DNA of 64,000 nt from Pseudocolwellia sp. AS88 (GCF_030551755.1 NZ_JAUPEC010000003.1:62001-126000), one strand, 5' to 3'. Numbered from the stretch's first letter, positions 9,287 through 18,541 are shown. The notes: generated by a model not told the origin, from the letters alone. Program-made: numbers and translations.

Positions 9287-10075
9287 TTACTTCTCTGATT
9301 TAGCTTTTTTCTTCTCAGCAGATTGAAATAACGTTCCTAACTGATGATCATCATGTAATAAAAATGATTCAGCAGAACTCAAATCATAGCCATTACATAA
9401 CAACATTTTTTTCCCTTTTTTCATTAGGAAGTCAGCAGCCTTTAACTTAGTTACAATACCACCTGTAGCGAATGGGTCATTCGGTGAAGAAATATCTAAT
9501 AAAGCTTCTGGAGGGATTTCGTTCACAACTTTGAATATTTTAGCATCATTATGTTCATGTGGATTTTTATCATAATAGCCATCAATGTCACTTAATATCA
9601 TGAGCAATTCAGCATGGGTGGCTACAGTAACATTTGCAGATAATTGATCGTTATCACCAAATAATTGCTCTGGTGTTGATGAAATATCATTTTCATTCAC
9701 GATAGGTAAAATATCATTGTCTAAATGAGCATCAATAATTTCTTGAAACATTTTTGTTCTTTTACGTGAATCAAAATCATCTTCTGTTAACAATATTTGT
9801 GCCGTATCTATTTCGTAGATATCAAATTTTTTCTTGTACGATGTCATTAGGATCGGCTGACCAGCAGCGGCTAATGCTCGCTTTCCTATAAGTTTTCTTT
9901 TATCAAGTTTTAATGCTGAATAACCTGCAGCAACAGCGCCTGATGTGACTAATATAACTTTATATTTATCACGTAAATGCGCAATTAAGGTCACTAAATT
10001 CAACATTCTTTGTTTTGCTATTCGGTTCTTTTCAGTTAAAACCGCACTACCTACTTTAATCACAAGTCTTTTCAT
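9287..10075 (-). CDS. orphan short glutamate 5-kinase paralogue without PUA domain
   Basis: A 262-residue amino-acid-kinase protein. It has the VIKVGSAVLT start, VTSGAVAAGY, NENDISS, GDNDQLSA, LSDIDGYYDKNP and FATGGIVTKLKAAD motifs of ProB, which phosphorylates glutamate in proline synthesis. It ends in a Lys-rich tail (KKKAKSEK) where full-length ProB would continue into the PUA domain. A complete proB with PUA lies 14 kb away, so this is a second copy. The remains of putP lie directly upstream on the same strand. Its role is unclear: single-domain ProBs are active in some bacteria, and lack of PUA could alter proline feedback. No strong ribosome site precedes the ATG. Confidence 0.85.
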   Translation of the reverse strand: MKRLVIKVGSAVLTEKNRIAKQRMLNLVTLIAHLRDKYKVILVTSGAVAAGYSALKLDKRKLIGKRALAAAGQPILMTSYKKKFDIYEIDTAQILLTEDDFDSRKRTKMFQEIIDAHLDNDILPIVNENDISSTPEQLFGDNDQLSANVTVATHAELLMILSDIDGYYDKNPHEHNDAKIFKVVNEIPPEALLDISSPNDPFATGGIVTKLKAADFLMKKGKKMLLCNGYDLSSAESFLLHDDHQLGTLFQSAEKKKAKSEK

Positions 10076-10130
10076 ATTTATTTTATTACTTTCTTAAGTT
10101 AGTTAGATAAATAAGGAGATATAATTAATT

Positions 10131-10679
10131 CTTTAGTTCGATACTTTACGACTATTACTTGCTATAAACATAATAAACCAAGCAAAAACAAAGCTAAGTA
10201 AGCGTAAATATCAAATACTCCACCAAAAATTTTCTGAACAATCGCATCAATGTTACTTTCAAAGTTCACACGAGTGGATCCGATTTTCTTATATGCTGAT
10301 TGTATAAAGCGAACCAAATGTAATGTAAAAGCTTAGCACATTTGTACTTTTATCTAGTTATAACAGCAATATAATACTCATAATCAGGATAATAATTTCT
10401 CGACTCACTGAAACAAGTTTTAATAAACTCGTTTGATATCGAAATAATGCTTGGTATGTATCACGTGTTAATACCGAAGATGAAATGAGTAACCGAGAAT
10501 CACTGGTACCCATTATTGCAGCTAGCTATAGCAGCAAGTAAAAGCCTGTAATCAAAATAAGAATATTGGGCTTAAATAACAAACACTACTTTATTGATTG
10601 TTCTGGTTAATAGTAACACAATCAGATAATTAAAATAACCGGCACTTGCCCACTAGCTGATTATGACACCTTTAATCAT
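10131..10679 (-). pseudogene. putP: decayed sodium/proline symporter PutP (C-terminal part)
   Basis: No open frame survives, but translation of the minus strand gives a recognisable PutP trail. ASAGYFN (near 10645) and NKVVFV (near 10600) lead, after a frameshift, to LFKPN and LLL-stop-LAAIMGTSDSRLLISSS with VLTRDTYQALF (10570 down to about 10440). The last parallels the PutP segment LLSAILAAVMST...QLLV..SAITEDLYKAF. In-frame stops occur at 10526-10528 and 10358-10360. A later frame gives IFGGVFDIYAYLALFLLGL, like the PutP C-terminus. The N-terminal half is not visible upstream. The relic lies upstream of the orphan kinase on the same strand, suggesting a former proline-related unit. The 267 bases up to the RDD gene show nothing further. 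Confidence 0.72.
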
Positions 10680-10946
10680 TTAGAATGGGTAAACATAGCG
10701 TTAATTTTTATCTGATTTATTTCATCTGTTTAAGCTATAAGTTACTTAATTTATTGAAAATAAAAAAATCTCGAGCTTGATGTCATTTAAACTATTTATT
10801 ATTTAACAGCAAAGTGTTACTTTATTTTTCATGCAAGGCAGCACAACATCTAATAATCGCTCTTTGGTAATATTTCAAAATAAAAGAGCTTCCCTCTCGT
10901 TGTTCTCTTAAAGCTTACCAAGCCTAATGCAAATAAAATTATACAG

Positions 10947-11669
10947 ATGGATATCAATAAAAAAGTAATGATGCAGTATCAAGGATTAGATAATAAGTTT
11001 TTCATCAAGCTACCCGAAGGTGTAAGTATTAATCTTGTGCCTGCAGGTATTGTTGTTCGTTCATGTGCCTATCTTTACGATTTTTTCATTCGTGCGCTTG
11101 TTTTTGCATTAATTGCAGCCGCTTTATCTTTTTTAGGTGATGCCGGCCAAGGGCTTATTTTAATAGCCTATTTTGTTATAACTTGGGGTTACTATATTGC
11201 CTTTGAAGCTAAGTCTGGAACAACACCGGGTAAGAAAAAATTTAACCTGAAAGTTGTGCAAGACAATGGGCTACCTGCCACTTTAAGTAATATTATTATT
11301 CGAAATTTACTACGTCCTGCCGATGCGTTTCCTTTTGGTTATTGCTTAGGTATAGCTACCATGAGTTTTAGTAAAAGTTATAAACGTATTGGTGATTGGA
11401 GTGCTGGCACACTTGTTATTTATCAAGAGCAGAAAATAAAATCAGCATTGGCAGGCGATAATATCAGCCAAGAAGATGCGCCAAGTATTGAATTAGCCAT
11501 TGATGAACAACAAGCTGTTGTAGAGTTTTTAGAACGAAGTAAAAAGTTATCTATTGCCCGCCAAGAAGAGCTTGCAAATATACTTAGTGAAGCCCTAAAT
11601 GCCAAAGATGAAGCTGCTACTCATAAATTAAAAAGTATGGCTAACTTTTATTTAGGCCAGAAAATATGA
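10947..11669 (+). CDS. RDD-family membrane protein
   Basis: First gene of a six-gene cluster. The 240-residue product has an RDD domain (about residues 30-165): VVRSCAYLYDFFIRA carries the Arg and Asp of the first helix, followed by two more hydrophobic helices and the SGTTPGKKKFNLKVV signature. The C-terminal 75 residues are hydrophilic, probably cytoplasmic. RDD proteins are poorly characterised; some have been linked to ion exchange, but the function here is unknown. The ATG at 10947 lacks a strong ribosome site; Met8/Met9 are possible alternatives. The stop overlaps the next start as ATGA. Confidence 0.85.
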   Translation: MDINKKVMMQYQGLDNKFFIKLPEGVSINLVPAGIVVRSCAYLYDFFIRALVFALIAAALSFLGDAGQGLILIAYFVITWGYYIAFEAKSGTTPGKKKFNLKVVQDNGLPATLSNIIIRNLLRPADAFPFGYCLGIATMSFSKSYKRIGDWSAGTLVIYQEQKIKSALAGDNISQEDAPSIELAIDEQQAVVEFLERSKKLSIARQEELANILSEALNAKDEAATHKLKSMANFYLGQKI

Positions 11670-12616
11670 AGCAAAACCAATTTGTTCAACAAAATGAAGC
11701 GCGCTGGCAGCAGTTTGAGCAATTATCTATCAATTTAAAAGACGATATGCCGGCAGAGTTTCCTATTTTATATCGCCAAGTCTGTAATGATTTAGCAACC
11801 GCAAGAACTCGTCACTACTCACCGTCTTTAATCGCAAAACTTAATGACTTTGTGTCTGTTGGACAAAGCATTTTATATCAAGGTGAAGGAATACAAATAA
11901 GTTCATTAATACGACTTTTTAAATATAACTTCTTTCGTGCGCTATTCGAGAACCGTTATTACCTTTGGATCTCATTTGGGGCATTTTATGGTTTGGCATT
12001 AGCTGCGTTTGCATGGGTAAAAATAGACCCTGATGCTGTTTATTATTTTCTTGACGTTGGCAGTATTAAAGATATTGAAAGTATGTACGATCCTGCAAGT
12101 TCTGTTCAGATGGATGAAAGAGAATCTGGGTCTACTGTTTTAATGTTTGGTGTGTATATCTACAACAATATAGGTATAGCTTTTCAAATGTTTGGTGGCG
12201 GCGCTTTATTTGGTATTGGTGCTATTTTACCCTTACTTTTTAATAGCTTTTATTTTGGTGCTATTTCAGCTCATATTGTGAATGTGGGCTATGAAAGTAC
12301 CTTTTTCTCATTTGTTGTAACACATGGTTCTTTTGAGTTAACAGCTATTACTATTGCTGGTGCTGCAGGCGCGAAAATAGGTTTTAGTTTATTGATGCCC
12401 GGGCAATATTCCAGAGCTCACGCAATAAAAGCTGCAGGAAGTACTGTACTGCCTTTAATTGTTGGCGCTTTTATTATGCTGGTTATCGCAGCCGTTATTG
12501 AAGCTTTTTGGTCTCCATTGCACATTCCAAATACTTTTAAATATTGTGCAGGTGCTGTTTGTTGGTTTTACGTTTTGTTCATATTTTACCGAGGGACGCG
12601 ATATGGACATAGCTAA
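11666..12616 (+). CDS. SpoIIM-like (DUF95) stage II sporulation M family membrane protein
   Basis: A 316-residue integral membrane protein with a soluble N-terminus (about 1-95) and five or so membrane helices. The motif HGSFELTAITIAGAAGAKIG near residues 222-241 is the family signature (HGxFELxAIxIAGAAG). In Bacillus, SpoIIM acts with SpoIID/P in septal peptidoglycan remodelling; this organism does not sporulate, so only a general envelope role can be inferred. The start overlaps the RDD gene by four bases and the end overlaps the next gene by 14, implying translational coupling. Confidence 0.85.
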   Translation: MKQNQFVQQNEARWQQFEQLSINLKDDMPAEFPILYRQVCNDLATARTRHYSPSLIAKLNDFVSVGQSILYQGEGIQISSLIRLFKYNFFRALFENRYYLWISFGAFYGLALAAFAWVKIDPDAVYYFLDVGSIKDIESMYDPASSVQMDERESGSTVLMFGVYIYNNIGIAFQMFGGGALFGIGAILPLLFNSFYFGAISAHIVNVGYESTFFSFVVTHGSFELTAITIAGAAGAKIGFSLLMPGQYSRAHAIKAAGSTVLPLIVGAFIMLVIAAVIEAFWSPLHIPNTFKYCAGAVCWFYVLFIFYRGTRYGHS

Positions 12617-14138
12617 ACTATTTTTTAATGCTAGACAACGCAATGCTTGGCAAGTGTTCGATTTAACTCAATTAGTTGTTAAACATCACTTTGTTCAACT
12701 TATGCTCATTGTGGTTTGTTTATATTTACCGATCATCATATTACTTACATTGATTTTTAGCGCTTCAACAGCGTCATTGATTGTATGGTGGTTAAAACCT
12801 TTGCTTGAAAGACCCCTTTTAGACTTTTTATCTAAGCGTAGTTTTTATCAGCCAACCACTACATGGTCGTCGATTTTATCCATTAAAAAACTTAAAGTTA
12901 TTGATATTATTTCGATGTTAACGATTCGTCGTTTTAGCCCTTATCGCGCCTATTTAGCGCCGATTGAACAACTTGAATTACTAGAAGGTAAAGAACGAAG
13001 TAAGCGTAAAAATACGTTGTTAAATAGAAATGATCATAAACAAACCTTTTGGCTGATCTTTTGTTTACATATCGAAGTGCTTGTCACTATGCTCTTTATG
13101 TTGGTTGTTTATAACTTTATTCCGCAAGGCATCTCAATTGATGATCAATTTTTTACCAGTGGCACCGCCTTTTACCAACTAGAACTACTTTATTCTTGCT
13201 GTCTTATGGTGGCTTTAATGTTGATCACACCGTTTTACGTAACGGGTGGTTTTTTAGGGTACTTAAATTCTCGTATTGATATGGAAGGCTGGGATTTAGA
13301 GCTTACTTTTAAAGGTATTGCTGCCCGTTTTCGTCATATTGCTGCAGCGTTAATTATTGGTATTTTTAGCTTTACCTTACCAGCACCGCCATTAGCTGCT
13401 CAGGAAGTTTCAGCAGAGCAAACTGCGATTGAAAAAATTGATGCATTAGAAGCTGAAAATACAGTAATAGAAGAAGTGTTAAATGAGCGTAATATCGCAA
13501 TAAGAAAAGAAGTCGATGATATTTATGAACAACATCAATTAATTGAGATTGCTAGTGTTTGGGTGCCCGATAACGAGAACAAAAACAAAGACTTTAACTT
13601 AGATTGGTTAAAGAACTTTTTTATTGGCTTAGCAGCAATAAGTAATATTGCTGCTTATCTTATTTGGCTACTATTAGCTGCACTAATTGTTTGGATTATT
13701 TACAAGTTATATCAGGCTGGAGGTTTCAAATGGCTTAAATTTAGTGGCCAGAAGTCGAAGGCAATAGAGAAAGTTGTCGAAATCCCTACTTTTCTGAGCA
13801 GTATTGATCACTCCGAAGGCCCAAAAGATTTACTTAAAGCCGCACAAGTGGCTAATAGCGAACATGCTTATCGAACAGCTTTGATGTATCTACTTAAATA
13901 CGCTTTTATTTATGCGCAAAATTTTTCGAGTGTATTAATCACAAAATCTATGTCAGAAAAGGAATGCGAAACTGCCCTTTTAAAAGCTTTGCCAACATTG
14001 TTACACAAACATTACCAACACCTTTTCCGTTTGTGGATTCAGCAAGCTTGGGCGCATAAAGACGTAACTCAACAACAAGTGGAAGAAGTGATCACTGCTT
14101 TTTATGCTATGAAGCCAGAGCAAGCAAATCATGAGTAA
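12603..14138 (+). CDS. DUF4129-type multi-pass membrane protein
   Basis: A 511-residue protein with N-terminal membrane helices, a central hydrophobic segment running into an extracytoplasmic stretch (from about residue 255, glutamate-rich, helical), a further helix near 355-375 and a cytoplasmic C-terminal domain. The tail (ANSEHAYRTALMYLLKYAF ... VEEVITAFYAM) resembles DUF4129, common beside MoxR/DUF58. I chose the ATG at 12603 because GAGGGA lies seven bases upstream; the open frame extends further upstream but inside the preceding gene. It overlaps the DUF4350 gene by eight bases. The function is unknown. Confidence 0.75.
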   Translation: MDIAKLFFNARQRNAWQVFDLTQLVVKHHFVQLMLIVVCLYLPIIILLTLIFSASTASLIVWWLKPLLERPLLDFLSKRSFYQPTTTWSSILSIKKLKVIDIISMLTIRRFSPYRAYLAPIEQLELLEGKERSKRKNTLLNRNDHKQTFWLIFCLHIEVLVTMLFMLVVYNFIPQGISIDDQFFTSGTAFYQLELLYSCCLMVALMLITPFYVTGGFLGYLNSRIDMEGWDLELTFKGIAARFRHIAAALIIGIFSFTLPAPPLAAQEVSAEQTAIEKIDALEAENTVIEEVLNERNIAIRKEVDDIYEQHQLIEIASVWVPDNENKNKDFNLDWLKNFFIGLAAISNIAAYLIWLLLAALIVWIIYKLYQAGGFKWLKFSGQKSKAIEKVVEIPTFLSSIDHSEGPKDLLKAAQVANSEHAYRTALMYLLKYAFIYAQNFSSVLITKSMSEKECETALLKALPTLLHKHYQHLFRLWIQQAWAHKDVTQQQVEEVITAFYAMKPEQANHE

Positions 14139-15279
14139 ATCTAAAGGCTTTTTAATTGTTGGGTTAGCTATTCTTGTGCTTGGAATAGGCTATCTTATCA
14201 GTGTTATTGAATGGAACATGGTTGATGAAGAAATTGGTTTAACAAGAGAGGCTGAACAGGAACCACTACTTGCAGCAAGACTATTCCTAGAAAGTTACCA
14301 GAAAGATCTTACAACCATAACTTCATCAGAATCTTTTCTTAAAAATAAGACAATTACCTTATCTAAAGACTCCAGCTTACTTATCGATGAAGCGGCTTTA
14401 GTTGAATATGAAGGGTTGATACCAGCGCTAGTGACTTGGGTTAAGCAAGGTGGTCATTTAATTTATACCCTTTCTCCCAGACGAGAGCAGCTTAATCTAG
14501 AATACAATGACGTTATTGCCTTATCAGAAGTAAGTGTTTTAGATGCGGAAGAGGTGGCATTTAGAGAATCAGTTCTCGACACACCTATCTCTAATGGAGT
14601 AATTATCACTGATGAACACTCCTTCTCAATACATTTAGCACATCGCTTTACCTTTGAAAATTGCACAGGGCTCGATATCTCTAAGAAAGACAGTGAAGCA
14701 ACACTTATCTGTGAAATGGGGGTTAATGAGGGTTACATTACTTTTGTGCCCAGTATTAATGCTATTTCAAATGATGGTTTAAGGCATTTAGATCATGGTG
14801 AGTATTTATTGTGGTTAATAGGCAAAAATAACAAACTTGTTTACTTACCGAGTACACAATCTACAAGTTGGGCTGTTTTGTTATGGCAGTGGAGCTGGCA
14901 GGTTGTATTACTCACTTTAATATTAAGTTTACTACTGATGTGGCAACTTAGTATGCGCTTAGGGGTTGCGATTGAGCCATCAAAACACTCAAAAAACTTA
15001 TTTGCAAAACATATTGAAGCTGTTGGTAATTTCTTATTTAAATATCAACATCACGACGTGCTTAAAAATGCATTACTTATTGATCTTGCTAATGCTGTTG
15101 AAAAAAGACATCCAAAATACAAACAACTCAGCCTAAATGAACAAGCTAGCTTGATCAGTTCATTAACAGGGAAAAATACAAGTGACATTTATTTACTCTT
15201 ATCTGAACCATTACCTGAAGATGAAAACAAAAGAGTAAAGTTTATTAAGTTATTTAGAGAACTAAGGAATTTATTGTGA
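14131..15279 (+). CDS. DUF4350 domain protein
   Basis: A 382-residue protein with an N-terminal membrane anchor (about 7-25), an extracytoplasmic DUF4350 domain (about 40-235) with ALVTWVKQGGHLIYTLS, and a second membrane helix near 250-270. A cytoplasmic tail follows. DUF4350 resembles GATase/BatD-like folds found next to MoxR ATPases and is thought structural rather than enzymatic. It overlaps the upstream gene by eight bases and the moxR start by four. Confidence 0.78.
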   Translation: MSKSKGFLIVGLAILVLGIGYLISVIEWNMVDEEIGLTREAEQEPLLAARLFLESYQKDLTTITSSESFLKNKTITLSKDSSLLIDEAALVEYEGLIPALVTWVKQGGHLIYTLSPRREQLNLEYNDVIALSEVSVLDAEEVAFRESVLDTPISNGVIITDEHSFSIHLAHRFTFENCTGLDISKKDSEATLICEMGVNEGYITFVPSINAISNDGLRHLDHGEYLLWLIGKNNKLVYLPSTQSTSWAVLLWQWSWQVVLLTLILSLLLMWQLSMRLGVAIEPSKHSKNLFAKHIEAVGNFLFKYQHHDVLKNALLIDLANAVEKRHPKYKQLSLNEQASLISSLTGKNTSDIYLLLSEPLPEDENKRVKFIKLFRELRNLL

Positions 15280-16253
15280 TTGAAGCAACGCAAGAACTAA
15301 CTATCGAGGAAGCCTTTAATCAGGTAACTCAACTGAAAAGTAGCATCGCTAGTGTATTGATTGGGCAAGACACCATCATTGAAAATGTACTTACGGTATT
15401 GTTTTCAGGTGGACATATTTTACTAGAAGGTGTGCCAGGATTAGGTAAAACTTTATTGGTTAGAGCATTAGCACAAAGCTTGTCAGTAGATTTTTCGCGT
15501 GTTCAATTTACACCTGATTTGATGCCTTCAGATGTGCTGGGTCATAGCTTATATGACTTAAAAACCGGCGAGTTTATTATCAAAAAAGGTCCCGCACATA
15601 CGAACTTATTATTAGCTGATGAAATTAACCGTGCGCCAGCGAAAACACAATCTGCTTTATTAGAAGTGATGCAAGAGCAGCAAATAACAATTGACGGTGA
15701 AAGCCAGTTATTAAGCTCTCCTTTTATGGTGTTAGCGACACAAAATCCGTTAGATCAAGAAGGTACTTATCCGCTCCCTGAAGCTGAGCTTGATCGCTTT
15801 ATGATGAAGATAAATTTAGATTACCCATTAAAAGATGATGAAATCACATTATTAAAACTGAATACTGAACAAAGAAGCCATGAGTTAAATACCAATAAGT
15901 TACCGCAATTAATGAATGCTGACATTATTGAAAAGATTAAGGTACTAGCCACTAAAACAACTGTTGATGAGCAAATTTATCATTATGCCTTAGATATAGT
16001 GACTAAAACCCGAAACTGGCATGGGATCATCCATGGAGCGGGTGTTCGAGCAAGCATTAACTTGATCAAAGCCGCTAAGGTAACAGCACTGATGAATGGA
16101 CGAGATTTTGTTGTACCTGACGACATTAAAGTTGTCGCCAAAAATGTATTAAGACATCGCTTAATATTATCAGCCGATGTTGAGCTTGAAGGTATTACTC
16201 AAGATCAAACCATTGATGATTTACTTAAATCGATTGAAGCACCTCGCGTATGA
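15276..16253 (+). CDS. MoxR-family AAA+ ATPase
   Basis: A 325-residue AAA+ protein with Walker A GVPGLGKT (about 54-61), the MoxR segment LLADEINRAPAKTQSALLEVMQE, the sensor ATQNPLDQEGTYPLPEAELDRF, and a C-terminal lid domain. MoxR ATPases act as chaperone-like remodelers for vWA/DUF58 partners; here DUF58 is the next gene. The GTG start at 15276 overlaps the previous TGA and has AAGGAA about nine bases upstream. The product has full family length, and its stop overlaps the DUF58 start as ATGA. Confidence 0.93.
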   Translation: MIEATQELTIEEAFNQVTQLKSSIASVLIGQDTIIENVLTVLFSGGHILLEGVPGLGKTLLVRALAQSLSVDFSRVQFTPDLMPSDVLGHSLYDLKTGEFIIKKGPAHTNLLLADEINRAPAKTQSALLEVMQEQQITIDGESQLLSSPFMVLATQNPLDQEGTYPLPEAELDRFMMKINLDYPLKDDEITLLKLNTEQRSHELNTNKLPQLMNADIIEKIKVLATKTTVDEQIYHYALDIVTKTRNWHGIIHGAGVRASINLIKAAKVTALMNGRDFVVPDDIKVVAKNVLRHRLILSADVELEGITQDQTIDDLLKSIEAPRV

Positions 16254-17584
16254 AGCGAATAGCATTCAAACCCTCTTATACGATCATCAAGGTGATTGGG
16301 GTTTTAATTGCGCTATTTATCACGGTTAAAGTTTTGGTTGGCGGTGATGAAAGCGCTAACTACGTTAACTTTATAGACGCGTGCGCCTTTTTTATCTTAC
16401 TTGTTTCGATTGTCGATTTTAGTAAAAGTAGAAAGCCGCCTCAATTAACTATTACGCGTTCAGCAAGTAATAAACTGAGTTTTAATCGTTGGCATACTGT
16501 TGAGTATATTATTGAAAATAACAGTGATAACCAACAGCGGTTATCAGTAAGAGAACATATAGGTCAACAATTTCAACTGGCAGGCTTACCTAATATTATT
16601 GAAATTCCGGCTCATGAAAAAGCTTCCGTTCTCTTCAAATTAAAATCAGTAAAAAGAGGTGCTGCGACTGTTGGACCTATTGAGTTTTGTTTGGCATCAC
16701 CTCTGCGATTATGGCAAAGCTATTGGCTGATTGATGACACTATTACGGTTAAAACCTATCCTGATTTTGAACGTTTAAAACAGCAAAGCTTAAATGGTGT
16801 ACAAAATCAACCTATCAACGGCTTAAAGCAGATGAAAAAACGTGGCGGTGGTACTGAGTTCCATCAACTACGAGAGTTTCGTCAAGGCGACAGCATTCGA
16901 CAAATAGATTGGCAAGCTACCAGTAAACGACAAAAACTGATCGCAAAAGAATACCAAGAAGAGCAAAACCAACATGTAGTTGTAATGCTTGATGCGGGTA
17001 ATAAAATGAATATAGAAACCGCTATTGGTTCTCATTTTGACGCAGCATTAAATGCACTGCTTATGCTTAGCCATACGGTTTTAAAGCAAGGCGATTGGTT
17101 TAGTATGCAAAGCTTTAATCAAAAAGAACGTTGGTTACCTGCTGTTAAAGGCGCGCAAAATGTATCTCGAGTGATGAATCATTTTTACGATTTACATCCA
17201 GATGAAACAACCAGTGACTATCAACAAGCGGTTAGCCATTTACTTAAAAAACGTAGTAAACGAGCTTTGGTCTTAATGGTCACTACGTTAAATGATCAAA
17301 GTATTGAAGAGTTACTACCTGCATTAAAAAACCTTCAGCGCCATCACCTTGTCGCTTTAGTGAATATTGAGAATGTTGCTCTGACTGAAACTTTAGCGGC
17401 TGATATTGATACGTTAAGCGAAGCTCATCGGTATTGTGCAGCAGTAGACTTACAAAATACTTACCGTAAGAACTTAAGTCGTTTAAGAAAAGAAAATATT
17501 ATTTGCGTAAATAGCCAACCCGAGCATTTACTGCCACAAGTGATTAATACCTATTTGAGTGTTAAGCATGCTGGACTGTTGTAA
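16250..17584 (+). CDS. DUF58 (vWA-like) membrane-anchored protein
   Basis: A 444-residue protein with two N-terminal hydrophobic segments (about 10-27 and 40-55), an immunoglobulin-like region, and the DUF58 signature REFRQGDSIRQIDWQATSK at about 207-225, followed by VVMLDAGNKM. That is where a vWA metal site would lie, though the MIDAS serines are not conserved. DUF58 proteins are the usual MoxR clients. It is the last gene of the cluster; a terminator follows about 70 bases downstream. Confidence 0.9.
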   Translation: MKRIAFKPSYTIIKVIGVLIALFITVKVLVGGDESANYVNFIDACAFFILLVSIVDFSKSRKPPQLTITRSASNKLSFNRWHTVEYIIENNSDNQQRLSVREHIGQQFQLAGLPNIIEIPAHEKASVLFKLKSVKRGAATVGPIEFCLASPLRLWQSYWLIDDTITVKTYPDFERLKQQSLNGVQNQPINGLKQMKKRGGGTEFHQLREFRQGDSIRQIDWQATSKRQKLIAKEYQEEQNQHVVVMLDAGNKMNIETAIGSHFDAALNALLMLSHTVLKQGDWFSMQSFNQKERWLPAVKGAQNVSRVMNHFYDLHPDETTSDYQQAVSHLLKKRSKRALVLMVTTLNDQSIEELLPALKNLQRHHLVALVNIENVALTETLAADIDTLSEAHRYCAAVDLQNTYRKNLSRLRKENIICVNSQPEHLLPQVINTYLSVKHAGLL

Positions 17585-17653
17585 CTGAGAGTTGATAATA
17601 AACTTAATGGAATTGGTATTACTTCCTAAATATAGAATAAGTTCTAATAAACA

Positions 17654-17679
17654 AAAAAAGAGCCATCAGGCTCTTTTTT
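17654..17679 (+). terminator. Rho-independent terminator of the MoxR/DUF58 cluster
   Basis: A-tract, AAAGAGCC, a four-base loop ATCA, GGCTCTTT and a T run. Being symmetrical it could act on both strands, but the only upstream genes nearby are on the plus strand. Confidence 0.85.
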
Positions 17680-17726
17680 ATTAAGTTGAATAACCTAATT
17701 CTAATTATACCAATCGCAATAACCAA

Positions 17727-17848
17727 TTGATCATTTATACTTGTTTAAATGACCAACTACATCGTTATTTATTTAATAATTAGAACAACTAGTTATTAAA
17801 ATAAATGCCTTGTATTTGACCATTTATTCTTCGTATAAAATAGGTCAA
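17727..17848. repeat. four alternating TTGAYCATTTAT units forming two hairpins
   Basis: TTGATCATTTAT (17727-17738) faces TAAATGACCAA (17745-17755), and TTGACCATTTAT (17816-17827) faces an inverted unit ending AGGTCAA (17842-17848). The result is two adjacent hairpins built from one motif. It lies between the convergent DUF58 and DUF4234 genes and may be a REP-like palindromic repeat. Confidence 0.45.
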
Positions 17849-17867
17849 TTCATTAATGCGTTTGGTA

Positions 17868-18374
17868 TTATTCACTTTGATTATCAATTGCTTCGTTAAT
17901 TTTGTACTGGAAGTAAATAGCTGAAAAGAAAAACGTTAAAATACCACCTAACTTAACTTCTTCTTGACTACCTTCGTTAATCACTTCTTGTAATGCTTTT
18001 CGTGCTGAGAAAACAGTCATAATGTAAGCTACAATGCCAGCAACACCTGCAATTAATATCACGATAGCAACGACCATATTAGTTGGGTCTAAAACATACT
18101 GGCTAATATTACTTATTACACTAGATCCAATGTAAATATATAACGCCACAATATTTGCTTTAGCCACCTTCGAAAGCATATTTATTTGTTTAGTACGAGT
18201 AAACATCCAATAAATGAAATATAAACCCAACGTTATAATTGATAAGCCAAATACACCCCATGCCGTGAAGCGTTTCATTTCTAAAATAGGGTTCTCTGTA
18301 GCAGGTGTTGATAGGTCGGCTTTAGGAGCTTCAAAAGCATTTTGTGTTTCAGGTGTTAAATCTGTGTCTGACAT
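17868..18374 (-). CDS. DUF4234 family membrane protein
   Basis: A 168-residue protein with a Pro/Ala/Glu-rich cytoplasmic N-terminus (about 1-32) and then four hydrophobic segments. The motif RFTAWGVFGLSIITLGLYFIYW is cut here as RFTAWGVFGLS, ITLGLYFIYW and RTKQIN; it matches the DUF4234 helix-turn-helix in the membrane. The function of the family is unknown. It is a single-gene unit, convergent with the MoxR cluster, with AAGGAA before the ATG. Confidence 0.75.
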   Translation of the reverse strand: MSDTDLTPETQNAFEAPKADLSTPATENPILEMKRFTAWGVFGLSIITLGLYFIYWMFTRTKQINMLSKVAKANIVALYIYIGSSVISNISQYVLDPTNMVVAIVILIAGVAGIVAYIMTVFSARKALQEVINEGSQEEVKLGGILTFFFSAIYFQYKINEAIDNQSE

Positions 18375-18452
18375 TTCTTATTCCTTGTTTATAATAATTG
18401 TATCCCATATTCATTCTAGCAGAATGTTTTTTACTATTGGAAATAAATATAC

Positions 18453-18483
18453 AAAAAAACGTGCAAATTAAGCACGCTTTTTT
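18453..18483 (-). terminator. terminator of the outer-membrane protein gene
   Basis: Read on the minus strand: A-tract, GCGTGC, a seven-base loop, GCACGT and seven T residues, about 60 bases after the stop of the minus-strand gene ending at 18542. Confidence 0.7.
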
Positions 18484-18541
18484 AAGGAATAACTTATTTA
18501 AATCAATAAGTTTATAATTAAAGAATTTAGATTTTGTTAGC

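Noticed and set aside
12459-12602. Upstream extension of the DUF4129-type gene
   Set aside because: This part lies inside the SpoIIM-like gene in another frame; ATG 12603 has a good ribosome site.
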